The notes beneath the pieces are model-generated. The model had not been told where the DNA came from. It saw nothing but the letters and a program-made list of their open reading frames with translations, and ran no database searches. DNA of 19,330 nucleotides from Actinomycetes bacterium (GTDB lineage: Bacteria > Actinomycetota > Actinomycetes > Propionibacteriales > Nocardioidaceae). Numbering within the stretch: position 1 is the stretch's first letter; the number at the start of each line of letters is the position of its first letter. Below are positions 7,995 through 13,918 of the stretch, one piece after another. The translations under genes and the position numbers were made by a program. Where the stretch lies: positions 3,163 through 22,492 of the forward strand of contig JAHEXN010000014.1 of NCBI GenBank assembly GCA_023252095.1, written 5' to 3'.

Positions 7995-9254
7995 CTACTT
8001 CGGGAGCGCGGCGAGCATGCGCTCGAGCGCGACCTTGGCGTGCGCGGCGACGTCGTCGTCGACCACGATCTCGTTGCGGACCTCGCCCTCGAGGAGTCCG
8101 TCGAGCACCCAGGCGAGGTAGCCGGGGTGGATCCGGTACATCGTGGAGCACGGGCAGATGACCGGGTCGAGGCAGAAGATCGTGCGGTCCGGGTACTCGG
8201 CCGCGAGCCGGTTGACCAGGTTGATCTCGGTGCCGATCGCGATGACGTCACCGGGCTCGCTGGCGGCCACGAACTTGCGGATGAAGTCGGTCGACCCGGC
8301 CGCGTCGGCGGCGTCGACGACCGGCATGGGGCTCTCGGGGTGCACGACGACCTTGACGCCGGGGTGCTCGGCACGCGCCTGCTCGATCTGGGCCACCGTG
8401 AACCGCTTGTGCACCGAGCAGAAGCCGGGCCACAGGAGCACGCGGGCGTCCCGCAGCTCCTGGGCGTCGACGCCGAGCCCGGGCTTGCGCGGGTTGATCA
8501 TCGGCATCTGCTCGAGCGGCACGCCCATGGCCTTGCCCGTGTTGCGTCCGAGGTGCTGGTCGGGGAAGAACAGCAACCGACGACCCCGCGCGAAGGCCCA
8601 CTCCAGGACGGTCGCGGCGTTGGAGGACGTGCACACGATGCCGCCGTGGCGGCCGCAGAACGCCTTCAGCGCCGCTGACGAGTTCATGTAGGTGACCGGG
8701 ATGACGGAGGCCAGCTCTGACTGGTCCTCATCGGCGTAGAGCTCCATGAGCTCCTCCCACGCCGCCTCCACGGAGTCCTCGTCGGCCATGTCGGCCATCG
8801 AACAGCCGGCCGCGAGGTTGGGCAGGATCACGTGCTGCTCGGGCCGGGCCAGGATGTCGGCGGTCTCGGCCATGAAGTGCACCCCACAGAACACGATCGT
8901 CTCGGCGTCCGGCCGGGTCAGCGCGGCGTTGGCGAGCTGGAAGGAGTCGCCCACGAAGTCGGCGTGCTGCACGACCTCGTCGCGCTGGTAGAAGTGCCCG
9001 AGGACCACGAGCTTGTCGCCGAGCGTCTCCTTGGCGGCAACGATGCGGGCGTGCAGCTCGGCCTCGTCCATGCGCTGGTACGCGACGGGCAGCTGGCCGG
9101 GACGCACGACCGGGTCCGGGATGACGTCGTCCTCAGACGCTCCGGGACCGTAGCCGGGGCTGAGGTCGAACGCCCAGGGACCGGCCGCGAGGTCGGCGTC
9201 GCAGCTCGCCTCCGGAGCGGTCGTGATGAGCTCGTCGACGGAGAAGGTGGTCAT
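7995..9254 (-). CDS. nadA: Quinolinate synthase NadA (long form, [4Fe-4S])
   Basis: NadA condenses iminoaspartate with dihydroxyacetone phosphate to give quinolinate, using an oxygen-sensitive [4Fe-4S] cluster. The 419-residue product has the substrate loop GHFYQ (86-90) and three likely cluster cysteines: C123 (FCGVHF), C279 (WPGFCSV) and C369 in the CPC motif (ICPCSTM). The last two are 90 residues apart, as I recall for the Bacillus enzyme. The first two are further apart than there, because of an inserted acidic stretch near residues 160-185. There is also an N-terminal extension of about 60 residues. The ATG at 9254 shares its A with the regulator stop (TGATG) and has GGGAG upstream. Position just before two desulfurase genes fits its need for cluster assembly. 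Confidence 0.96.
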   Translation of the reverse strand: MTTFSVDELITTAPEASCDADLAAGPWAFDLSPGYGPGASEDDVIPDPVVRPGQLPVAYQRMDEAELHARIVAAKETLGDKLVVLGHFYQRDEVVQHADFVGDSFQLANAALTRPDAETIVFCGVHFMAETADILARPEQHVILPNLAAGCSMADMADEDSVEAAWEELMELYADEDQSELASVIPVTYMNSSAALKAFCGRHGGIVCTSSNAATVLEWAFARGRRLLFFPDQHLGRNTGKAMGVPLEQMPMINPRKPGLGVDAQELRDARVLLWPGFCSVHKRFTVAQIEQARAEHPGVKVVVHPESPMPVVDAADAAGSTDFIRKFVAASEPGDVIAIGTEINLVNRLAAEYPDRTIFCLDPVICPCSTMYRIHPGYLAWVLDGLLEGEVRNEIVVDDDVAAHAKVALERMLAALPK

Positions 9255-9973
9255 CAGGACTCCCTTTCGAAGGACAGCGTCGTGCGGGACTGGGTGGGGT
9301 CGTGCCGGTACAGGGCCGGCGGCCGGTGGCTGAGGCCCTCCAGACATCGGCCGGTCGCCTGGAGACGGCCCCGCATCTGGCGGCGGAAGTTGGCGGGGTC
9401 GAGCTGGCGCCCGAGCACCGCCTCGTACACCTCGCGCAGCTGCGCCAGGGTGAACTCCTCGGGAAGGAACCCGTAGGCGATCGGCGAATACGTGATCTTG
9501 GCGCGCAGACGGGTCAGGGCGTACTCGACGATGTCGTCGTGGTCGAACGCCAGCCCGGACACCTCGTCGGCGACGAACCACTCGACGTTGGGGATCGGCA
9601 CGACCTGGGCGTCCTCCTCGGCCCGCACGAGGGCCCAGTAGACGATCGACACGACGCGGTCGGGTGAGCGGTCGACGCGGCCGAAGGCGTAGAGCTGCTC
9701 GAGGTGGTTGGGGGTCAGGCCGGTCGTGCGCTCCAGCGTGTGCCGCGCCGACGACGCGAGGTCCTCGTGCGGCTGGAGCGGACCGCCCGGAAGCGCCCAG
9801 CGCCCCTCGAACGGCTCACGGATGCGGCGCACGAGCGGCAGCCAGATCGTGGGGCTCCCGGTGACGGGGTGGGGACGCAGCGCGAAGATCACGGTCGAGA
9901 CCGCGAGGGCCACCCGCTCGTCGGTCTCACGGCCAGGGGCGCGGCCCGCGGCGAGATCGGACTGGAGCGTCAT
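9254..9973 (-). CDS. nrtR: NrtR/NdnR-type NAD operon repressor: Nudix domain plus winged helix
   Basis: The 239-residue protein has an N-terminal Nudix fold (about 20-155) and a C-terminal winged helix (about 159-225). The latter shows YSPIAYGFLPEEFTLAQLREVYEAVLGR-type sequence with NFRRQM, the signature of NrtR regulators. NrtR proteins sense ADP-ribose or NAD-related nucleotides through the Nudix domain and repress NAD genes. The Nudix box is degenerate: G64, E70 and G85 are kept, but the catalytic REUxEE positions read H78, T79, L80, R82, T83, so hydrolase activity is unlikely. It is the first gene of the unit, starting at ATG 9973 with an almost ideal Shine-Dalgarno, and it overlaps nadA. 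Autoregulation through the inverted repeats upstream is expected. Which effector it binds is not visible. The corynebacterial counterpart is called NdnR. Confidence 0.93.
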   Translation of the reverse strand: MTLQSDLAAGRAPGRETDERVALAVSTVIFALRPHPVTGSPTIWLPLVRRIREPFEGRWALPGGPLQPHEDLASSARHTLERTTGLTPNHLEQLYAFGRVDRSPDRVVSIVYWALVRAEEDAQVVPIPNVEWFVADEVSGLAFDHDDIVEYALTRLRAKITYSPIAYGFLPEEFTLAQLREVYEAVLGRQLDPANFRRQMRGRLQATGRCLEGLSHRPPALYRHDPTQSRTTLSFERES

Positions 9974-9976
9974 GCG

Positions 9977-9986
9977 TCACCTCCTT
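9977..9986 (-). promoter_or_regulatory. Near-ideal Shine-Dalgarno of nrtR
   Basis: The minus strand reads AAGGAGGTGA, a full ten-base match to the anti-Shine-Dalgarno of 16S rRNA, with the GGAGG core 6 bases from ATG 9973. It fixes the nrtR start and predicts strong translation of the first cistron. Confidence 0.85.
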
Positions 9987-9996
9987 CAGGTGCTGC

Positions 9997-10021
9997 TGAC
10001 TCTAACCCCGACTTAGAGTCA
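9997..10021. promoter_or_regulatory. Operator candidate 1: inverted repeat TGACTCTAA-N7-TTAGAGTCA
   Basis: Two perfect 9-base arms (9997-10005 and 10013-10021) flank a 7-base spacer. The left arm contains the -10 box of the nad unit promoter and the repeat reaches the edge of the -35 box. A protein bound here would block RNA polymerase. The best candidate is the NrtR protein encoded just downstream. The link between site and protein is inferred from position. Confidence 0.75.
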
Positions 10022-10027
10022 GGTCAA
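9999..10027 (-). promoter_or_regulatory. Promoter of the nrtR-nadABC-nadS unit
   Basis: On the minus strand, TTGACC (10027-10022) and TAGAGT (10004-9999) are separated by 17 bases, a good housekeeping-sigma promoter. Transcription would start near 9992, giving a leader of about 20 bases with the strong Shine-Dalgarno. Two inverted repeats overlap it. Confidence 0.75.
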
Positions 10028-10038
10028 CACTAAGTCGG
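10008..10038. promoter_or_regulatory. Operator candidate 2: CCGACTTAG-N13-CTAAGTCGG
   Basis: Nine-base perfect arms (10008-10016 and 10030-10038) lie around a 13-base centre. Within the centre, two more base pairs match (GT 10018-10019 with AC 10027-10028), so 11 of 15 pairs are symmetric around 10023. The dyad is centred on the -35 box. It shares the bases 10008-10021 with operator candidate 1, so both sites cannot be filled independently on the same face. It may also affect the divergent phosphoesterase gene. Confidence 0.7.
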
Positions 10039-10041
10039 TCG

Positions 10042-10091
10042 ACGGGTGTTCACGTCGCCGACATCGGCGCGCGGGGGCGCCGTTCACCCGT
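10042..10091 (+). other. Inverted repeats in the leader of the phosphoesterase gene
   Basis: ACGGGTG (10042-10048) pairs with CACCCGT (10085-10091), and inside lies CGCCGA-CA-TCGGCG (10056-10069), a 14-bp palindrome. Transcribed from the operator side, this would fold into a stable structure about 30 bases before the chosen GTG start. In DNA of this GC content such pairs can arise by chance. No function is claimed. Confidence 0.3.
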
Positions 10092-10120
10092 GCGCCGGGA
10101 CGTCGACCGAGCATCACCGC

Positions 10121-11509
10121 GTGTCCACCTTCACGAACGTCCTGGGTCGTCCCGTGGCCCGCAGGCTCCTGGTCGCCGCCGCGCTGGCCGCCGTGATCGT
10201 GGCCCTCGTGGCCGTGCGCACGGGCGCCGGCAGCCCACCACCCATGGACGACGGCACCGCGACGGCGATCCCGGACCGCATCATGCTGAACCCCACGGCC
10301 GACCCAGCGACGAGCCAGACCGTCACGTGGCGCACGAACGAGGCCACCGAGGACGGCGAGGTGCAGGTCGCACCCGCCGACGCCCCCGAGGACGTCCGCA
10401 CCGTCGAGGCCGACGACAGCATCACGGAGCACCTCCCCCACTCCCGGCTCGTGGCCCGCCACCACAGCGCGACCGTCACGGACCTCGAGCCGTCGACGTC
10501 CTACACGTACCGCGTGGGTCACGACGAGGACTTCTCGGCCTGGACGACCTTCACGACGGCCCCCGCGGCCGGCGACGCCGACCCGTGGACGTTTCTGTAC
10601 TTCGGCGACGCGCAGTGGGGTCTCGACGCGGGCTGGTCGAGCGTCGTGGACCAGGCGTTCGCCCAGCACCCTGACGCGACGCTCGCCCTCACGGCGGGCG
10701 ACCAGGTCAACGACGGCAACGACGACCACCAGTGGGAGCAGTGGTTCGACGCCGTCGCCCCCTGGGCCTCGACGCGAAGCTTCCTGACCGTCGCGGGCAA
10801 CCACGAGCTGTACGGCGACGAGGAGATGCTGCGTTACCGCAGCCAGGTGCAGTACCCCCGCAACGGACCTGAGGGACAGGACGACCTGACGTACCGGGTC
10901 GACGTCGGCGACGTCCGCTTCATCACCCTCGACGGCAACATCACCGACGGGCTCTCCGACACGACCGACAACGGCCTCGGCGCGGTGCAGGCCGCGTGGC
11001 TCGAGGAGCAGCTCGCCGACAACCCGCGCACGTGGACCGTCGTCACGATCCACCAGCCGATGTTCTCGGCGGCGAAGCTGCGCGACAACCTGGCCCAGCG
11101 CTCCGCGTTCATGCCACTGTTCGAGGAGTACGGCGTCGACCTGGTGCTGCAGGGTCACGACCACGCGTACGCGCGTGGGCACCTCGCGGAGAACGATGTC
11201 GCCGGAGGCTACGCCGGTCCGACCTACGTCGTCGCGAACGCGGGCGACAAGTACTACGACCTCGATCCTGCGAATCGCAACAACTGGACGATCAACGACG
11301 CGGTGCGCGACATGGCGGCCGACAAGATCTCGACCTACCAGTCCGTGCGCGTCGAGCGTGACCGCCTGGTCTACACGTCCCACGTCGGCAAGGTCGGCGA
11401 TCCGGGAGCGGGGACGGGCCCGTCCCCGCTCGGCCTCGCTCCGGGCGACGTCCTGGACACCGTCACGGTCACGAAGGACGACGACGGCGAGCCGCTCGTT
11501 CGGCAGTGA
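10121..11509 (+). CDS. Membrane-anchored purple-acid-phosphatase-like metallophosphoesterase
   Basis: This 462-residue protein has a basic N-terminus and a hydrophobic helix (about 13-33) that acts as a signal or signal anchor. A fibronectin-III-like PAP N-terminal domain (about 47-147) follows, then a calcineurin-type phosphoesterase domain. The metal-binding blocks are all present: GDAQ (D163), GDQVND (D194), GNHE (N227, H228), IHQP (H311) and GHDHAY (H346, H348). It should hydrolyse phosphate esters outside the membrane; the substrate is unknown. The frame is open from GTG 10046, but those 25 extra codons are unlike a signal and abut the operator region, so I prefer GTG 10121. The ribosome-binding site there is weak. 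The gene diverges from the NAD unit with 147 bases between starts. A link to extracellular nucleotide or phosphate scavenging is possible but unproven. Confidence 0.88.
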   Translation: MSTFTNVLGRPVARRLLVAAALAAVIVALVAVRTGAGSPPPMDDGTATAIPDRIMLNPTADPATSQTVTWRTNEATEDGEVQVAPADAPEDVRTVEADDSITEHLPHSRLVARHHSATVTDLEPSTSYTYRVGHDEDFSAWTTFTTAPAAGDADPWTFLYFGDAQWGLDAGWSSVVDQAFAQHPDATLALTAGDQVNDGNDDHQWEQWFDAVAPWASTRSFLTVAGNHELYGDEEMLRYRSQVQYPRNGPEGQDDLTYRVDVGDVRFITLDGNITDGLSDTTDNGLGAVQAAWLEEQLADNPRTWTVVTIHQPMFSAAKLRDNLAQRSAFMPLFEEYGVDLVLQGHDHAYARGHLAENDVAGGYAGPTYVVANAGDKYYDLDPANRNNWTINDAVRDMAADKISTYQSVRVERDRLVYTSHVGKVGDPGAGTGPSPLGLAPGDVLDTVTVTKDDDGEPLVRQ

Positions 11510-11519
11510 CGCACGTCAC
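11506..11519. promoter_or_regulatory. CRP/GlxR-like palindrome GTGA-N6-TCAC
   Basis: GTGACG-CA-CGTCAC is a perfect 14-base palindrome overlapping the phosphoesterase stop codon. It matches the core of CRP-family sites (TGTGA-N6-TCACA) without the outermost T and A. Its centre is about 45 bases before the predicted tetR transcription start, a usual place for a CRP-type activator. One such site by chance is possible. Confidence 0.4.
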
Positions 11520-11521
11520 GG

Positions 11522-11551
11522 TTGCCAACGGATGAAACGAACCCGTACTCT
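11522..11551 (+). promoter_or_regulatory. Promoter of the tetR-exporter operon
   Basis: TTGCCA (11522-11527) and TACTCT (11546-11551) are spaced by 18 bases. Transcription would begin around 11558, inside the long palindrome that follows. This region is clearly poorer in GC than its surroundings. Confidence 0.6.
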
Positions 11552-11553
11552 TC

Positions 11554-11582
11554 CGATGGAACGAAACAGTTTCGTACCATCG
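11554..11582. promoter_or_regulatory. TetR operator candidate: 29-bp palindrome
   Basis: CGATGG-A-ACGAAAC (11554-11567) mirrors GTTTCGT-A-CCATCG (11569-11582) around A11568. Thirteen of 14 pairs match; only A11560/A11576 fail, and four more pairs match just outside. It starts three bases after the -10 box and ends 19 bases before the tetR start, ideal for autorepression. A related partial half-site, GATGAAACGAA, occurs at 11531-11541, 24 bases upstream and within the promoter spacer. Confidence 0.85.
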
Positions 11583-11589
11583 AAAGACC

Positions 11590-11594
11590 GAGGA
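11590..11594 (+). promoter_or_regulatory. Shine-Dalgarno deciding the tetR start
   Basis: GAGGA lies 7 bases before GTG 11602 but only 1 base before GTG 11596. This favours 11602 as the start of the repressor. Confidence 0.6.
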
Positions 11595-11601
11595 CGTGCA
11601 C

Positions 11602-12216
11602 GTGGCACCCGACGACTCCCTTCCCACCCGGCCACGGGTCACGGGCGACCGTGAGCTCGAGATCTTCGACGCCACGATCGACGTGCTCGCCGAGGTCGGG
11701 TACGACCGTCTGACGATGGACGCCGTGGCCCAGGCCGCCAAGGCGTCCAAGGCCACGCTCTACCGACTCTGGTCGAGCAAGGCGACCCTCGTCCTCGAGG
11801 CGCTGCTGGCCCTCAAGGATCCCCCGGCCGCCGAGCTCGACACCGGCTCGCTTCGGGGCGACCTGATCGCGATGCACTGCGGTCACCACCGCCTGACGGA
11901 CCCCCGCCTGAGGGCCGTCTTCAGCAGCATCATCACGGCGCTCGGGCACGACGAGGAGTTCGCGGCGGGATTCCGCGAACGTTTCATCGGTCCGAAGATC
12001 GCCCGCTCGCGGGAGATCTACCGGCGCGCCGCCGAACGTGGCGAGCTCCGAGACGGGGTCGACGTCGATCTCGTCGCCCCGGCGCTCGCCGGCATCATCA
12101 TGCACCGCGAGTTCCTGCTCGGGCTTCCCCCGGACGTCGAGGCCATCACGGCCGTCGTCGACCAGATCATCCTCCCCGCCGCCCTGCGGCCCTCACTCCT
12201 CCAGGAGAACGCATGA
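11602..12216 (+). CDS. TetR/AcrR family repressor of the adjacent exporter
   Basis: This 204-residue protein has the TetR N-terminal DNA-binding domain: helix-turn-helix about residues 38-60 (LTMDAVAQAAKASKATLYRLW), preceded by the helix REL...IFDATIDVLAEVGYD. The C-terminal helical ligand/dimer domain (70-204) is of the broad type found beside efflux genes; the ligand cannot be read. The start GTG 11602 has GAGGA seven bases upstream; GTG 11596 is the alternative. The stop overlaps the exporter start as ATGA. The palindrome at 11554-11582 is its likely operator. A repressor relieved by an exported toxic compound is the standard model and is inferred here. Confidence 0.93.
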   Translation: MAPDDSLPTRPRVTGDRELEIFDATIDVLAEVGYDRLTMDAVAQAAKASKATLYRLWSSKATLVLEALLALKDPPAAELDTGSLRGDLIAMHCGHHRLTDPRLRAVFSSIITALGHDEEFAAGFRERFIGPKIARSREIYRRAAERGELRDGVDVDLVAPALAGIIMHREFLLGLPPDVEAITAVVDQIILPAALRPSLLQENA

Positions 12217-13835
12217 CCACGTCCACCCCCGCGAGCGAGACGGGCTCTCCCGAGCCGGCCACCGCGACGCACAAGAACCTCGGCATCGCCCTGGTCGTGA
12301 TCTGCCTGGCGCAGCTCATGGTCGTGCTCGACGCCACGATCGCCAACATCGCCCTGCCGTACATCGGCAGCGACCTGAGCATCGACCAGAACAACCTGCA
12401 GTGGGTCGTGACCGGCTACGCGCTGGCGTTCGGCGGACTGCTCCTGCTCGGCGGCCGCCTCGGTGACCAGTTCGGCCGTCGCCGCGTCTTCATGATCGGA
12501 CTGATCGTGTTCATCGTCGCCTCGGCGATCGGTGGTCTCGCGCAGAACGAGGCGATGCTGCTGTCGTCGCGGGCCCTGCAGGGTCTGGGTGCGGCCCTGG
12601 CCTCCCCCGCGGCCCTCGCGCTGATCACGACGACCTTCCCGGCCGGCCCGCAGCGCAACCGCGCGTTCTCGATCTTCGCGGCGCTCGCCGGCATCGGGGC
12701 CGCCTTCGGCCTGGTGCTCGGCGGCTGGCTCACCGGCATCGAGAGCGACACGATCCAGGGCTGGCGCCTGACGTTCCTGATCAACGTGCCGATCGGCCTG
12801 GCCGCGGTGCTCCTCGCGCCTCGCTACCTCGACGAGAGCAAGCCGCGTCGCGTCGCGCTCGACGTCCCCGGTGCCATCATCGGCACGCTCGGCATCGTCT
12901 CCCTCGTGTACGGCTTCTCCCGTGCCGGCGAGGAGGCCCACGGCTGGGGCGACCCCTACACGCTGCTCGCCCTCATCGGCGGTGCGGCTCTGCTCGTGGC
13001 CTTCGTGCTCGTCGAGCGCTCCGTCCGCAACCCGCTGATGCCGCTGAGCCTGTTCGCCGACCGCGCCCGCTCGATCGCTTTCGTGACGATGTTCATCACC
13101 CCGGCCGCGATGTTCGCGATGTTCTTCTTCATGTCGCTGGTCCTGCAGAACGTGTCGGGCTGGTCGCCCCTGCACACGGGCCTGGCGTTCCTGCCGTTCA
13201 CGGTCGGCATGATCGGTGGCGCCACCCTGGCGTCGAACCTCGTCGCGCGCCTCGACCCCCGCTACCTCGTCGGTGTGGGCACGCTGATCTCGGCCTTCTC
13301 GCTGCTGATGTTCTCGCGCATCGCGGTCGACGACAGCCCCGCGAACATCGTCAACGTCGCGACAGGCAACGCCGACTTCGCGAGCGACATCAACTTCTGG
13401 GTCACGATCGCGCCGTTCATCGTCACGATGGCGTTCGGCATGGGTCTGAACTTCGTCACGATGACGCTCGTCGCGGTGCACGGCATCCCGGCCGAGGACT
13501 CGGGCATCGGCTCGGGTGTGCTCAACACGATGCAGCAGGTCGGCGGCGCCGTCGGCCTGGCCGCCCTCTCGACCGCGGCAGTGCACTTCACGCGCGACAA
13601 GGCCGAGAGCATCGGGACCGCCCTGCAGTCGATGGGCGGCACACCGCCCTCGGAGTCGGCGCAGAAGGCGATCAACGAGGTCGTGGGTCAGGCGGCCTTC
13701 ACCGAGGGTGCGTCACAGGCCTTCCTGATCGGTGCGTACATGATCTTCGCCGCGTCGGCGCTGGTCTGGGTGTTCATGAACACCAAGCACACCGATCTCC
13801 ACGCCGACGAGCTCGAGGGCGTCGCGATCCACTGA
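12213..13835 (+). CDS. DHA2-family (EmrB/QacA-type, 14-TM) MFS drug exporter
   Basis: This 540-residue proton-driven exporter sits in the cytoplasmic membrane. It has a hydrophilic N-terminus (1-22), then about 14 hydrophobic segments. Motif D1 of the DHA2 group is LDATIANIALP (39-49), motif A is GGRLGDQFGRRRV (80-92) between TM2 and TM3, and motif C is the Gly-rich GIGAAFGLVLGG (160-171) in TM5. A late loop of about 50 residues (around 455-505) separates the last two membrane helices. It is translationally coupled to the TetR gene by ATGA. Substrates are typically cationic drugs, dyes or antibiotics, but none can be assigned. The terminator hairpin after the stop closes the operon. Confidence 0.95.
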   Translation: MTTSTPASETGSPEPATATHKNLGIALVVICLAQLMVVLDATIANIALPYIGSDLSIDQNNLQWVVTGYALAFGGLLLLGGRLGDQFGRRRVFMIGLIVFIVASAIGGLAQNEAMLLSSRALQGLGAALASPAALALITTTFPAGPQRNRAFSIFAALAGIGAAFGLVLGGWLTGIESDTIQGWRLTFLINVPIGLAAVLLAPRYLDESKPRRVALDVPGAIIGTLGIVSLVYGFSRAGEEAHGWGDPYTLLALIGGAALLVAFVLVERSVRNPLMPLSLFADRARSIAFVTMFITPAAMFAMFFFMSLVLQNVSGWSPLHTGLAFLPFTVGMIGGATLASNLVARLDPRYLVGVGTLISAFSLLMFSRIAVDDSPANIVNVATGNADFASDINFWVTIAPFIVTMAFGMGLNFVTMTLVAVHGIPAEDSGIGSGVLNTMQQVGGAVGLAALSTAAVHFTRDKAESIGTALQSMGGTPPSESAQKAINEVVGQAAFTEGASQAFLIGAYMIFAASALVWVFMNTKHTDLHADELEGVAIH

Positions 13836-13846
13836 GCCCGCACGAC

Positions 13847-13889
13847 CCGAAGCCCTCCCCCTGGCCCCGCGCCGGCGGGAGGGCTTCGG
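13847..13889 (+). terminator. Strong hairpin terminator after the exporter gene
   Basis: CCGAAGCCCTCCC (13847-13859) pairs perfectly with GGGAGGGCTTCGG (13877-13889), a 13-bp stem with a 17-base loop. It begins 11 bases after the exporter stop. No U-run follows, which is common in actinobacteria. It separates the efflux operon from the acetyltransferase gene. Confidence 0.8.
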
Positions 13890-13918
13890 TGCAGATCCAG
13901 TCAGGGCAGGATGGAGAC

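Noticed and set aside
5964..8678. A 904-codon open frame on the plus strand opposite nadC, nadB and nadA
   Set aside because: It lies antisense to three genes with full catalytic motifs, has low-complexity Arg/Asp/Val/Gly composition and no recognisable domain. Such frames are a by-product of GC-rich third positions.
9255..9581. Upstream extension of nadA to 9581
   Set aside because: That segment is the NrtR winged-helix coding region out of frame; the TGATG junction and GGGAG support ATG 9254.
10046..10120. GTG at 10046 as start of the phosphoesterase
   Set aside because: It would place 25 residues without signal character before the basic-hydrophobic anchor and start only 8 bases from the operator. 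It cannot be fully excluded because the RBS at 10121 is weak.
12018..13586. A 522-codon open frame on the minus strand opposite the exporter
   Set aside because: It is a highly charged Arg/His/Glu/Asp-rich shadow of a membrane protein gene with no recognisable domain.
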